A DNA stretch of 64,000 bases, from contig JAZKEU010000012.1 in the NCBI GenBank assembly GCA_040386775.1, positions 1 to 64,000 of the forward strand. The letters run 5' to 3'. The notes under the pieces are model-generated. The model made no database searches. It was not told the DNA's origin and was given only the letters and a program-made list of their open reading frames with translations. The position numbers and the translations under genes are program-made. This document shows positions 7,534 to 15,765 of this stretch, one piece after another. This DNA is from Bdellovibrionota bacterium (GTDB taxonomy: Bacteria; Bdellovibrionota; Bdellovibrionia; Bdellovibrionales; JAEYZS01). Positions within the stretch are counted from its first letter, which is position 1. Each line of letters opens with the position of its first letter.

Positions 7534-9867
7534 TTATTTTCTTTTTTCAAAAATAAAACGTGGACGCATTGTAAGTACTAAAGCTGGGAACAACGTTAGT
7601 GCCGCTATAGAGCTTGTAAGCATTGCCGTTGCGATCAAGAAACCCATCCATATATGAATTAGGAATCCCCAAGATATCATCAAAATACCAAAGCCGCCGG
7701 CAACAGCAGAAGATACAAACAATGTGGCCTTGCCTGCAGAACGATAGGCCTTGTGTAACGCATCTTCCTCGGATTGATCTTTACGGAGCTCTTCCCTCAT
7801 CCTGTAGCTCATATAGATGCCATAATCTGCTCCAATACCAACTGCCATTGCCGACACTAGTGCTGTGGCAATTTGAAGTGGAATGGAGAATAAGCCCATC
7901 ACACCAAAATTAACAACAACCGCTGCAATCAATGGCACCAAAATTAGAATTCCTGCAATGAACGATCTAAATACTATTGAGGAAACTAAAAATACTGCGA
8001 AGAGGATCTGAGCAATATTCAAAATTTTCTCACGAATCATTACTTCGTTCAGAGCAACGCCATTGACGGCACCACCTCCAATATCAACTGAAATTTCTGG
8101 TGGAAAGTTAGTTTTAGCAAATACATTTATTTTTTTAGTTAGATCTTCAATATAGGCACTGCTATCAGTTTTGATAAAAGCTGCTATTATGGTTTTCTTA
8201 CGATCTTTGTCTACCCAGCTATCAAACTCTCCTTCTTCACCGCGTTCCTCAAAAGCTTGAAAGAACGCACCAAGGGTTTCTGGGTCCTCAGGTAACTTAT
8301 AAAACTCTTCCTTATTAACGTTCATAGCCTGATTCATTCGCTTGATAAAATTATTTATGGAAACAGTCTTTCCCACCAATGGCTGTTGTTCTAAAAATTT
8401 TTGAGTTTTTTCTATGCCTTGTACAACAGGGAGTTTCGAAACAGAGTCTGGGATTTTCCCATCTACCAAAACATAGACAACATTTGTTCCTGCTAATTTA
8501 GCGTTTATAAGGGCATCGTCTTTTTTAACTTGTAACGAATCCAAAAAATACTCTTTCTGAGAGTTATCAATTTTTACCCAATAAGCTCCTAACGAAAATA
8601 GAACGAGAAATGCCAAAGATATGATGTAAACAAATTTTCTTTTATTGAAAGCCAAGTTAAAGAAATACTCTGTAATTTTATCCCAAAAAGAAATTTGCTG
8701 TTCGCGCTGACTCTCTTTATCTCCAGGAGGCGGCAGTATTGCCCGCAATGCTGGAATGAATGTCAGCTCAATAACGAGAGCACTCAATACTCCAAAGCCC
8801 GTAAATAGACCGAAAGTTCTGATGGTTTTAATTTCAAAGATAACTAAACTAAAAAAGCCAAGTGCCGCAACTGTACAAGCTACGACCATCACAGGTCCAA
8901 CTTTTGTTAGAGTCTCTTCGACCGCAGCAAAATTCATTTCCTTTAATGAAAGCTCTGGACGTGATTTTTTAATGTGATGGAATTCCTCGTAGTATCTCTT
9001 TAAAATTTGTACAGCGTGACCCGCAGCAATAGCTAAAATAAGTATGGGTGTAGAGGCATTGAAAACATCAAATGACTGGCGCATTAATCCAAGTCCACCG
9101 ATAGCCCAAACTACAGCAAGTAGTGCGGTTACAAGCGGTAAAATTAACGCCTGCTTTGTGCGAAAGGCTTCGTAGTGAATCAATCCAATCAATATTAGAG
9201 CGAGTGGAAATAGAAATGCCATACGCTCAGAAAAAGACTCTAGAGCGGACAGAAAAATAGGCAATCCGCCAATCTCAACATCAATACTGCCGTCCAGTGA
9301 AGGACTGATTGCATCCCGTACGTTCTTTTCAATGGCCTTAAACCCTCCTTCTATCTTTGAAAACTCAGCAATAATCTGAGTGGTTTTTTCATCGTCAGAA
9401 TAAAGCAGTCGTTTAAAAACAGGATCTGAATGGAGCGCATCTTTGAACTGCAGCATCTCCTCCATCGTCTCCGGTGTTTTATCTAGGATCGGCACAGGAA
9501 CAGGTCCCTCCGGAGTGAGTATGATTTGCTTAGCTTTACTTGTTGCTAGGCCATTGATATGGCTTTTGATAGCGCCTGGAGCATTTTCAATTCTCTCGGT
9601 GATTTCTTTTACCCGGTCTAAAAATTGTGTTTGATAAATGTCACCAGACTTTGGAGTGAGCCCAATCACTACTGTAAATTTATTCCCAAAAGTTTTTTCT
9701 ATTAGATCATTCGTTTTTACAAAATGATGGTTGCGAGGCAAAATATTATCTGGATCAATAATTATTTGCAGACCGCTCAATTGAGTTAAAAGTAAAATTG
9801 TGAGTAAACCCGTCAAGACAATTACGGCCTTGCGGTACTTGATCATAAGCTGAATCCAAAAGCGCAT
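7534..9867 (-). CDS. RND-superfamily (MMPL/HpnN-type) lipid exporter
   Basis: A 777 aa integral inner-membrane protein with the duplicated layout of the RND family: one transmembrane helix near the N-terminus, a periplasmic loop of about 190 residues, five helices, a linker, then a second helix, loop (about 150 residues) and five helices. It is shorter than drug-type RND pumps and matches the MMPL/HpnN class, which moves lipids and hopanoids. A conserved GADYGIYMSYR segment lies in the second half, as in sterol-sensing-type exporters. It is the last gene of the run from the type III polyketide synthase, 12 nt after the YceI gene, so I infer export of the polyketide lipid. Confidence 0.88.
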   Translation of the reverse strand: MRFWIQLMIKYRKAVIVLTGLLTILLLTQLSGLQIIIDPDNILPRNHHFVKTNDLIEKTFGNKFTVVIGLTPKSGDIYQTQFLDRVKEITERIENAPGAIKSHINGLATSKAKQIILTPEGPVPVPILDKTPETMEEMLQFKDALHSDPVFKRLLYSDDEKTTQIIAEFSKIEGGFKAIEKNVRDAISPSLDGSIDVEIGGLPIFLSALESFSERMAFLFPLALILIGLIHYEAFRTKQALILPLVTALLAVVWAIGGLGLMRQSFDVFNASTPILILAIAAGHAVQILKRYYEEFHHIKKSRPELSLKEMNFAAVEETLTKVGPVMVVACTVAALGFFSLVIFEIKTIRTFGLFTGFGVLSALVIELTFIPALRAILPPPGDKESQREQQISFWDKITEYFFNLAFNKRKFVYIISLAFLVLFSLGAYWVKIDNSQKEYFLDSLQVKKDDALINAKLAGTNVVYVLVDGKIPDSVSKLPVVQGIEKTQKFLEQQPLVGKTVSINNFIKRMNQAMNVNKEEFYKLPEDPETLGAFFQAFEERGEEGEFDSWVDKDRKKTIIAAFIKTDSSAYIEDLTKKINVFAKTNFPPEISVDIGGGAVNGVALNEVMIREKILNIAQILFAVFLVSSIVFRSFIAGILILVPLIAAVVVNFGVMGLFSIPLQIATALVSAMAVGIGADYGIYMSYRMREELRKDQSEEDALHKAYRSAGKATLFVSSAVAGGFGILMISWGFLIHIWMGFLIATAMLTSSIAALTLFPALVLTMRPRFIFEKRK

Positions 9868-9879
9868 TATATACCAACC

Positions 9880-10467
9880 TTATTTTTGATTATTTTCTTT
9901 GATTATGAAATGTGCACTGATATCTATTGTATCCCGAACAGAGGCTATTGCAATTGAAGGATCTGGAATCTTTAAATCTTTAATTGAAACCTGACCTTTA
10001 ATATCTGCAATCATATCTGAATTCACTTCTACACTTAAAGTCAAAGGATGGTCTTCTCCACGGACATTGATCACTCCCGCAATGTCTTTTCTTGGTCCAC
10101 CAATCTCAATTTTCTGAGACAATTTTATTTGAATCTTGGGATTATGACTTGCATCTAAGCACTGATCCCACATTTTTTCGTTTCTACTATCTATATCAGT
10201 ATCGAGTTCTTTCACATCAAACTCTACAATTGCATCCGATATGAAGTTATTTTTTTTGTTTCCTGAAATAGAGAATTTTTTTACATAACCGGTAAAATGA
10301 CTAGTAAAAATTCCAACTTTTGTACTGGCCATATCAAACTTAATGTATGAGTCTGCTTTCTTTGCATCTTCATAGTTAGAAGAAGAAAAATTGTAACTTT
10401 CAGATTTACTGACTATTGGTGAAAACCAAAATATCATAACTGCAATTAGTAGTAATTTATTTTTCAT
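9880..10467 (-). CDS. YceI-family exported lipid-binding protein
   Basis: A 195 aa protein with a signal peptide (MKNKLLLIAVMIFWFSPIVS) and a YceI-like lipocalin-type domain: an early SYIKFDMASTKVGIFTSHF segment, the DAIVEFDVKELDTD strand pair, and HPKI-like SHNPKIQIKLS, ending in DTIDISAHFIIKE. YceI proteins bind long isoprenoid or other hydrophobic ligands in a beta-barrel in the periplasm. Its gene overlaps the stop of the FAD oxidoreductase gene by four bases and precedes the RND exporter, so a periplasmic carrier for the cluster's lipid product is a reasonable inference. Confidence 0.82.
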   Translation of the reverse strand: MKNKLLLIAVMIFWFSPIVSKSESYNFSSSNYEDAKKADSYIKFDMASTKVGIFTSHFTGYVKKFSISGNKKNNFISDAIVEFDVKELDTDIDSRNEKMWDQCLDASHNPKIQIKLSQKIEIGGPRKDIAGVINVRGEDHPLTLSVEVNSDMIADIKGQVSIKDLKIPDPSIAIASVRDTIDISAHFIIKENNQK

Positions 10468-11651
10468 TGTGCGCTCCTTAAGTTTAGTATCAGTTTTAAA
10501 ATTCCTTTTATTGGTGAATAAATATTTCCAATTATTCCGATGAAGATATCAGCGCGGGCTTGTTTTTTTAGCAAATAACTAGCGACCAATTCAACAAGGC
10601 GAGGTCTGCGAATCAAAAGCTGAAACAAACGGTTCAGAAGGATTTTTTGTCTCAAAACCTTTGAATACTGCTTTTGATAGTTTGTGAAGACTTGCTTTGT
10701 AATCTTTAAGCTTTTCTCTGAATCCCGAATGATTTCCTTCGCTAGAAGTGATGCAGATAGCATAGCATTGTACATCCCCTCTCCAGTTAGAGGATCCACA
10801 AATCCCGCAGCATCTCCTATCAATACAACATTGCGACAAGGAATAATGGACCTTGTCTGATGCTGTATCGGAAATGCAGTACTGATTTTATCTTCTTCCA
10901 AAAATCTTGGAAATCTGGATTTTAAATTGGGAGATTTTTCTAAGTAATAGTTCAGTGCCTCAAAAGGACTGCCTAACTTTCTAAGATCCTCAGCATCCAG
11001 AACCAAAGAAAAGTTAACCTCTTTCTCGCCAGTGGGGTTCACTCCAATATAAGCCCCGTTATCAAATATATGCATCTCTCCTCGGCGAAGATTCTTATCT
11101 TTATTATGTACTAAGACATGAAGTGCTACGCGCTTTCCTGTATTAGGAATATCATTTTGAAATGCCTTAGACACAACCGACCCTCTTCCATCAGCTCCAA
11201 CAACAACGTTGGTTATGAATGAGCCTTGATTGGTCTCAACAATCCATCTGTCAGACTGTTGGGTTATTTTTCGAACCTCCACACCGGTTTTAAATTCTGC
11301 CCCAGATCTTTTTGCGAGGGTTATGATATTTTCATCAAAAATTTGACGGTTCACAGAGACTCCGTGGTATTTCTCTTGAAAAGGAAAAGACGTGTTTACA
11401 CGAGTATCAGAGGCCGTAACAATTAGCATTCCGCTAAGAGGTAAAAATTCTCCGATAATTTCTCGCTCAAGTCCTTCACGCCTTAACAACTCAACACCGA
11501 GTGGGCATAGGTATTCTCCACATACCTTACGCTTAGGCGTTATGTTTTTCTCAAGCACGAGAATTCTCAATCCAATCTTAGAAAGCTTATACGCAAGAAA
11601 CGCACCTGCAGGACCTGCGCCGACTATTATAATATCAAAAATATTATTCAT
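10464..11651 (-). CDS. FAD-dependent oxidoreductase (geranylgeranyl-reductase / flavin monooxygenase type)
   Basis: A 395 aa flavoprotein. The dinucleotide-binding motif IVGAGPAGAFLAYKLS lies at the N-terminus, followed by VLEKN, the CGEYLCP segment typical of the geranylgeranyl-reductase-like group, VVGADGRGS in the middle and LIGDAAGFVDPLTGEGMYNAM near residue 280. The start at 11651 puts the FAD motif at the usual position and leaves four bases after the polyketide synthase stop; an upstream in-frame ATG at 11720 lies inside that gene and is less likely. It probably oxidises or reduces the polyketide product, as flavoprotein hydroxylases do in phenolic-lipid (srs-type) operons; the reaction is inferred. 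Confidence 0.87.
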   Translation of the reverse strand: MNNIFDIIIVGAGPAGAFLAYKLSKIGLRILVLEKNITPKRKVCGEYLCPLGVELLRREGLEREIIGEFLPLSGMLIVTASDTRVNTSFPFQEKYHGVSVNRQIFDENIITLAKRSGAEFKTGVEVRKITQQSDRWIVETNQGSFITNVVVGADGRGSVVSKAFQNDIPNTGKRVALHVLVHNKDKNLRRGEMHIFDNGAYIGVNPTGEKEVNFSLVLDAEDLRKLGSPFEALNYYLEKSPNLKSRFPRFLEEDKISTAFPIQHQTRSIIPCRNVVLIGDAAGFVDPLTGEGMYNAMLSASLLAKEIIRDSEKSLKITKQVFTNYQKQYSKVLRQKILLNRLFQLLIRRPRLVELVASYLLKKQARADIFIGIIGNIYSPIKGILKLILNLRSAQ

Positions 11652-11655
11652 AACT

Positions 11656-12711
11656 CTACTCCCACTTAAGTAAGATACTTTGCCCTGAAAAGCCGGGACC
11701 AAAAGCAAGCATATATCCAAGTTCTCCAGCGTTGTGAGGTTTCATAAGTATGCGTTCTAAAATATGCAGAATCGTAGCACTCGAGAGATTACCTCTTTCT
11801 TTCAGAACTGCTTTTGAGTCGGAAATGTCTTTTCCAAATTGAGTAATGTATTCCTCAACTCGATTGATGATTTTTTTACCGCCCGGATGGAACATATAAT
11901 TATGAATATCTTCGACTTTTAAATTATTTCTTTCTAAGAATGGAAGAAACAGCTTTGGAAAGTGTTCTTGAATGGTATCTGGGACATCACGATCAAGTAC
12001 AATTTTAAGACCTGAGTTTCTCAACTCATATCCCATAAGATGAGTTGTATTTGCAAAGTGATACATATCTGTATCCACAATTACGGGAGCAACTCTACTA
12101 TCATCCCTTCCCAAGATAACTGCGGCCGCACCATCCGCAAAAATCGCTGTGCTAACAAGGTTCTCCATAGAAAAGTCATCTTTTTGGAATGTGATACTTG
12201 GTAATTCAACAGAGACAACTGCAGCCTTAGAATTGGGATGTGCTTTTAAATAATCATTTGCATACATAAGAGCCGAAACTCCTGCCGCACATCCCATTTC
12301 TGTTACAGGAAGGCGTTTAATGTTTCTATTCAAACCCAACTTATCAATGAGATAAGCATCAACTGATGGAATCATAAATCCCGTGCAACTTGTGGTAACA
12401 ATAAAGTCCAACTCCTCTGGTCGAGTACCGCTATCAGCTAGTGCTTTTTTTAGTGCACGCTCTGCCATATCTATTGCTGCTTTAATGTACAGATTATTTT
12501 TTTCTTCAAAACTGATGCTAGCAAAAACTGTTTCGAGAGGAAATGCCGACTGGCGCTTTTGGATATCTGCACCTGCAAATATTTTTAAAGCAATACGTCT
12601 CATATCGGGATTGATATGACTTAGCCAAAGTTCATCCGCCGCCTTTACAATTTCTGCAGTTGTATATTCAAAACCTGGTTGCACTGTTGAGACACATAGT
12701 ATTTTAGACAT
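11656..12711 (-). CDS. Type III polyketide synthase (chalcone/stilbene synthase family)
   Basis: Homodimeric ketosynthase that extends an acyl starter with malonyl-CoA and cyclises it, giving alkylpyrones or alkylresorcinols in bacteria. The Cys-His-Asn triad is visible: Cys141 in EMGCAAG, His in YMFHPGGKK and Asn in ERGNLSSAT. TTSCTGFMIPS and the closing FGPGFSGQSILLKW are family signatures. ATG 12711 is preferred because GAGG sits 5 nt upstream; GTG 12717 is an alternative. The starter is not readable from the sequence, though the lipid-type export genes downstream suggest a fatty acyl starter. First gene of the cluster, with a LuxR-type regulator divergent from it. Confidence 0.93.
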   Translation of the reverse strand: MSKILCVSTVQPGFEYTTAEIVKAADELWLSHINPDMRRIALKIFAGADIQKRQSAFPLETVFASISFEEKNNLYIKAAIDMAERALKKALADSGTRPEELDFIVTTSCTGFMIPSVDAYLIDKLGLNRNIKRLPVTEMGCAAGVSALMYANDYLKAHPNSKAAVVSVELPSITFQKDDFSMENLVSTAIFADGAAAVILGRDDSRVAPVIVDTDMYHFANTTHLMGYELRNSGLKIVLDRDVPDTIQEHFPKLFLPFLERNNLKVEDIHNYMFHPGGKKIINRVEEYITQFGKDISDSKAVLKERGNLSSATILHILERILMKPHNAGELGYMLAFGPGFSGQSILLKWE

Positions 12712-12823
12712 AATCACCTCTTTATTGATTTGAACTAATGCTATTTTCGCAACTATTTCTGATATGTGAAATCCGATGAATGTCTTAAGAAAATTCTTTT
12801 ATATTACGGTAATTTGCATCTAC

Positions 12824-12843
12824 TATAGGACTTTATCCCTATA
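12824..12843. promoter_or_regulatory. Inverted repeat in the leader of the LuxR gene
   Basis: Seen directly: TATAGG, 8 bases, CCTATA, ending just before the AAGGAG ribosome site of the LuxR-type gene. A 6-bp dyad of about 20 bases fits a GerE-dimer site, so autoregulation is possible, but short dyads also occur by chance in AT-rich DNA. Confidence 0.3.
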
Positions 12844-12856
12844 AGGAGCTCTAGTC

Positions 12857-13393
12857 ATGAACGCGTTCTCAAAACTGGATGGACGGCAGAAAGTGTCCGT
12901 TCTAATAATTTTAATGGCTGCTGTCGCATTATGGGCCGTTGATGCAATCGATGATTTGTCTCACGGATCGAGCTGGGGCCACCTAGCTATTGAAGGTATA
13001 ATTATATCTTTTGCTGCATTTTGGATCATCACTGTTGCCGTTAGATATTTTGTTTCAAAAAAAGAAAATGTAGAAATACGCGCAGACCTTGCAAATGTAA
13101 GAAAAAGCTTAGAAGACTACCGCAAAGAAACCCAGCATCTTGTTAAAGGTCTAAGTCTCAAAATAGATGAACAGCTTGAAAAGTGGGAAATGACAAAAGC
13201 AGAAAAAGAAATAGCCTTACTTCTCTTAAAGGGCTTCGCAAATAAAGAAATAGCAGACATTCGTGGAACTTCAGAAAAAACCGTAACCCAGCAGATTACA
13301 GCGGTATATACAAAGTCAGGTTTACGTAACCGCTCAGAGTTCGCCGCATTTTTCCTAGAAGATTTGCTACTTCCAGACAACCAAAACGCGTAA
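12857..13393 (+). CDS. Membrane-anchored LuxR-type (GerE) HTH regulator
   Basis: A 178 aa protein with two predicted membrane helices (about residues 13-30 and 42-66), a short charged helix, then a LuxR/GerE helix-turn-helix (about 118-170: KEIALLLLKGFANKEIADIRGTSEKTVTQQITAVYTKSG). Length and layout differ from response regulators: there is no receiver domain. It is divergent from the type III polyketide synthase operon with 145 bases between them, so it probably controls that operon from the membrane. AAGGAGCTCTAGTC precedes the ATG. A short inverted repeat overlaps its leader (12824-12843). What it senses is unknown. Confidence 0.88.
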   Translation: MNAFSKLDGRQKVSVLIILMAAVALWAVDAIDDLSHGSSWGHLAIEGIIISFAAFWIITVAVRYFVSKKENVEIRADLANVRKSLEDYRKETQHLVKGLSLKIDEQLEKWEMTKAEKEIALLLLKGFANKEIADIRGTSEKTVTQQITAVYTKSGLRNRSEFAAFFLEDLLLPDNQNA

Positions 13394-13403
13394 AAACACA
13401 AAA

Positions 13404-13426
13404 AGGAAGAAAACCTGTGTCTTCCT
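13404..13426 (+). terminator. Possible terminator after the LuxR gene
   Basis: AGGAAGA and TCTTCCT form a 7-bp stem with a 9-base loop, 11 bases after the LuxR stop, followed by a pyrimidine-rich CCTTCTTATT rather than a clean T run. It lies between convergent genes (LuxR and rpsR), where a terminator is expected. Confidence 0.35.
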
Positions 13427-13468
13427 CCTTCTTATTAAGATAAACGATCGCGAGAATATACTAATAAT

Positions 13469-13747
13469 TTAGTCGATTTTGAAAGGCTTTGGGCTGATTG
13501 GTTCTGGATAATGCATTTTATCGTAAGCATCAGCACCAAGTGGCAATAAAGCGATATTTCTAGCTCTTTTCACAGCGTTAGCTACTGCTCTTTGTTGCAT
13601 AGAGCTAAGTTTGCTGATCCTTGAAGGGATGATTTTAGCACCTTCAATGATGAACTTTGAAATAGTTGAAGCGTCTTTAAAATCAAATTTAAAGTCGACT
13701 GGGTATTCAGATCTAAATTTTGTTTTTCCAGAACCTTTTTTAAGCAA
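13469..13747 (-). CDS. rpsR: 30S ribosomal protein S18
   Basis: Small-subunit protein that forms a heterodimer with S6 on the platform. The core IPSRISKLSSMQQRAVANAVKRARNIALLP is the S18 RNA-binding helix pair. At 92 aa it is slightly longer than usual, with extra N-terminal residues. It has no cysteines, so it is a zinc-free form. It is encoded alone, away from rpsF, ssb or rplI, and divergent from rpmB; this separation from its usual operon is a local peculiarity. Confidence 0.95.
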   Translation of the reverse strand: MLKKGSGKTKFRSEYPVDFKFDFKDASTISKFIIEGAKIIPSRISKLSSMQQRAVANAVKRARNIALLPLGADAYDKMHYPEPISPKPFKID

Positions 13748-13910
13748 GGGATGTCTCCTGTTAGAACCTAATAATTAGGTAGCCTATAATTTATAGCTAA
13801 AAAAGGGTTATAATATAATTTAGTGTTGCCAACAAGCGTATTTTTCGACTATTTTCATGAACTTCGTAATATATATCATCTATCCAAATTAGGGATTAGG
13901 GAGCATTAGT

Positions 13911-14228
13911 ATGCCACGTTGTGAATTAACTCAAAAAGGGCCTGTTGTTAGCAACTTAGTGTCGCACTCGAACATTAAGACAAAATCGATCAGCCAGCCG
14001 AACATTCAATACAAAAAACTTCATAGCCAAGCTTTGAACCAATCATTCACTTTGAAGATTGCAACAAGCACTTTGAGAACAATCGAGCACAGAGGCACGT
14101 TTGACGGATATCTTTTAAGCCGTGATAACAAAGACCTTTCTAAAAAAGCTCTCGATATCAAAAAAAGAATTAAAGCTAAATTATCTGGGAAAAAAGTAAA
14201 AGCTAAAGGAGCGGCAAGTGAAGCTTAA
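13911..14228 (+). CDS. rpmB: 50S ribosomal protein L28
   Basis: Large-subunit protein. The start MPRCELTQKGPVVSNLVSHSN and the later STLRTIEHRGTFDGYLL are the L28 signatures. The 105 aa length includes a basic C-terminal extension (KKRIKAKLSGKKVKAKG) longer than the roughly 78 residues of E. coli L28. Only one cysteine (residue 4) is present. Its stop codon overlaps the GTG start of the L24 gene by 11 bases, so the two are coupled. Confidence 0.94.
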   Translation: MPRCELTQKGPVVSNLVSHSNIKTKSISQPNIQYKKLHSQALNQSFTLKIATSTLRTIEHRGTFDGYLLSRDNKDLSKKALDIKKRIKAKLSGKKVKAKGAASEA

Positions 14229-14478
14229 GATTAAAAAAGGAGCTACGGTACAAGTTATTGCTGGTTCTGATAAAGGTAAGAGCGGAAAAGTTTTAGAAAT
14301 CAAAACTGCTCCATTAAAAATTAAAGTTCAAGGCGTTAAAGTTCAAACTCACTTTGATAAAAAAGAAGGACTTCTTAAGAAAGAAGGATTCTTTGATTAT
14401 TCAAACGTAAAATTAGTTGCAGCATCTGAAAAAGTAACTAAGAAAAAAGCTAAAAAGAAAGCTTCTAAAAACGCATAA
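14218..14478 (+). CDS. rplX: 50S ribosomal protein L24 (KOW-domain)
   Basis: Assembly-initiating large-subunit protein. The KOW motif is evident (LKIKKGATVQVIAGSDKGKSGKVLEI, residues 2-27) followed by GVKVQTHFDKKEG. At 86 aa it is shorter than the roughly 104 aa of typical L24 and ends in a lysine-rich tail. The GTG start at 14218 lies inside the end of rpmB. L24 normally sits in the spc operon between L14 and L5; here it is paired with L28 and followed at once by a strong terminator. It may be the only L24 of the genome or a paralogue; the window cannot decide. Confidence 0.88.
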   Translation: MKLKIKKGATVQVIAGSDKGKSGKVLEIKTAPLKIKVQGVKVQTHFDKKEGLLKKEGFFDYSNVKLVAASEKVTKKKAKKKASKNA

Positions 14479-14503
14479 TATTGTTCATTCGATATTGATA
14501 AAG

Positions 14504-14543
14504 AAAGCCATCCCTTTAGAAAAATAGAGTGATGGCTTTTTTT
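14504..14543 (+). terminator. Rho-independent terminator of rpmB-rplX
   Basis: Perfect 9-bp stem AAAGCCATC / GATGGCTTT with an 18-base loop, running into TTTTTTT (14537-14543), 25 bases after the L24 stop. On the minus strand the A-rich side also gives a U tract, so it may serve the convergent gene as well. Confidence 0.88.
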
Positions 14544-14550
14544 ATTGGAA

Positions 14551-15219
14551 TTATTCTTCGCCGCCGAGTTCTTTTTCTAGTTCCTCGATGGATTGCTCCA
14601 TTTGAATCTCATGGAGCTTTTGTTTATCACGCACATCTCTTCTCATAGAATAACCATCAAAGAAATCTGAAATGATCGGCGCCAAAAGGATAACAGTAAA
14701 AGCCCCCACTATGCCCAAAGCTCTTTTGTCAGACAATTGAAACTGTTTACTGAATCCACGGTAAACTAAATAAGATTTAGCCAAGATCAACAAAGCCGCT
14801 GTGATGTAAATAAAATCCACAGATTTAACGTAGGCCAGGGCGATCATAATTGGAAGGGCAACGATGCTAATAAGCATTTCGGCAATCACGATGACCTTAA
14901 ATATTGATAAGAACGTGATTTGCGAAAACCCAATACGATCTAAAATAAACCAAACCAAGAAACTTATAAAAGCGATCACCATCAAAGTTTGAATCGGAGA
15001 AAAGATAAGACTCGATGTAATTCCGGATAGGTTAAGAATCGCGATCGAATAAAGAGTGCTCGTCCCTGCCTCAACTAAAAACCCAAAAAGAACAATCTTG
15101 ATCCAATCCATTGAGACTTCACGGTCAATATGACCAAACGGATCTTTTAAAAGCCTTTTCAAAAATTGCGGAAATTCATTCAAATAAATTTTAATATCAT
15201 TCATTATATCTTGATTCAT
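14551..15219 (-). CDS. Multi-pass membrane protein (Yip1-like)
   Basis: A 222 aa protein with about five hydrophobic helices (roughly 40-65, 75-95, 105-130, 135-150 and 168-185), a soluble N-terminus containing LKDPFGHIDREVSMDW and a charged C-terminal tail (IEELEKELGGEE). The layout resembles the Yip1-domain family, whose bacterial members have no settled function. No signal peptide. It converges with the L24 gene across the shared terminator. Confidence 0.6.
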   Translation of the reverse strand: MNQDIMNDIKIYLNEFPQFLKRLLKDPFGHIDREVSMDWIKIVLFGFLVEAGTSTLYSIAILNLSGITSSLIFSPIQTLMVIAFISFLVWFILDRIGFSQITFLSIFKVIVIAEMLISIVALPIMIALAYVKSVDFIYITAALLILAKSYLVYRGFSKQFQLSDKRALGIVGAFTVILLAPIISDFFDGYSMRRDVRDKQKLHEIQMEQSIEELEKELGGEE

Positions 15220-15410
15220 AGATCAGTCCTCTGTGATGAATTCTTATATTAAGTTTTATACGATGTTTTCGCAATGTATGCTATCTGAGTTAGACCATAG
15301 CCAAGGATTTTTTTGAAATTGAGTTAAAACTCGAACTTCCAACCAATTCCAGGCCCGGCACCCTCCTAGTACTTATATGAACTCTTTCCTTATCTAATCC
15401 CATAAATACA

Positions 15411-15749
15411 TTACTTAGTAAATTCACAGTCATAAAGAGCTCCATCTTCTAAGTTCACTTTGCATAAATATGCATTGATATCATTAACTTCAAGAACCCC
15501 ATCTTCATTCAATCCAGCATAAGAATAGTATTGATTGCTGATTTTTTTTGATGGATCTAGATTTTGAATTCTCCATTTTATTGCTCCATCCAGATTAACA
15601 AAATACACGTTTCTGTCTGATACTTTTATAAATGCTTTAATCAATACAATTACGCCGTTTTTAACTTGCACGACTGTTTGAATAGAAGTTGGAAATGTAA
15701 TTTTTTTTTCGTTAATAGAAAGTTCTTTTTCATGGAATGAAATATTCAT
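15411..15749 (-). CDS. Candidate immunity protein, second copy
   Basis: A 112 aa cytosolic protein, about 56 percent identical (62 of 111 positions in my hand alignment) to the neighbour at 15766-16101. The shared core is NVxFVNLDGxIxWRIQ, then DGVLxV and CKVNLEDGxxYDxEFTK, reading like one and a half blades of a WD40/PQQ-type repeat. It has no signal peptide, unlike the five exported proteins upstream. AAGGAA lies before the ATG, 17 bases after the stop of the first copy. Position downstream of a toxin-like gene suggests immunity; duplication may broaden specificity. The family name is unknown to me. Confidence 0.7.
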   Translation of the reverse strand: MNISFHEKELSINEKKITFPTSIQTVVQVKNGVIVLIKAFIKVSDRNVYFVNLDGAIKWRIQNLDPSKKISNQYYSYAGLNEDGVLEVNDINAYLCKVNLEDGALYDCEFTK

Positions 15750-15765
15750 GGCAATTCCTTACAAT

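Noticed and set aside
13469-14478. S18, L28 and L24 as a zinc-starvation set of alternative ribosomal proteins
   Set aside because: S18 lacks cysteines and L28 has only one, but many bacteria have such forms as their sole copies, and no Zur-like dyad or L33/S14 paralogue is visible between the genes.
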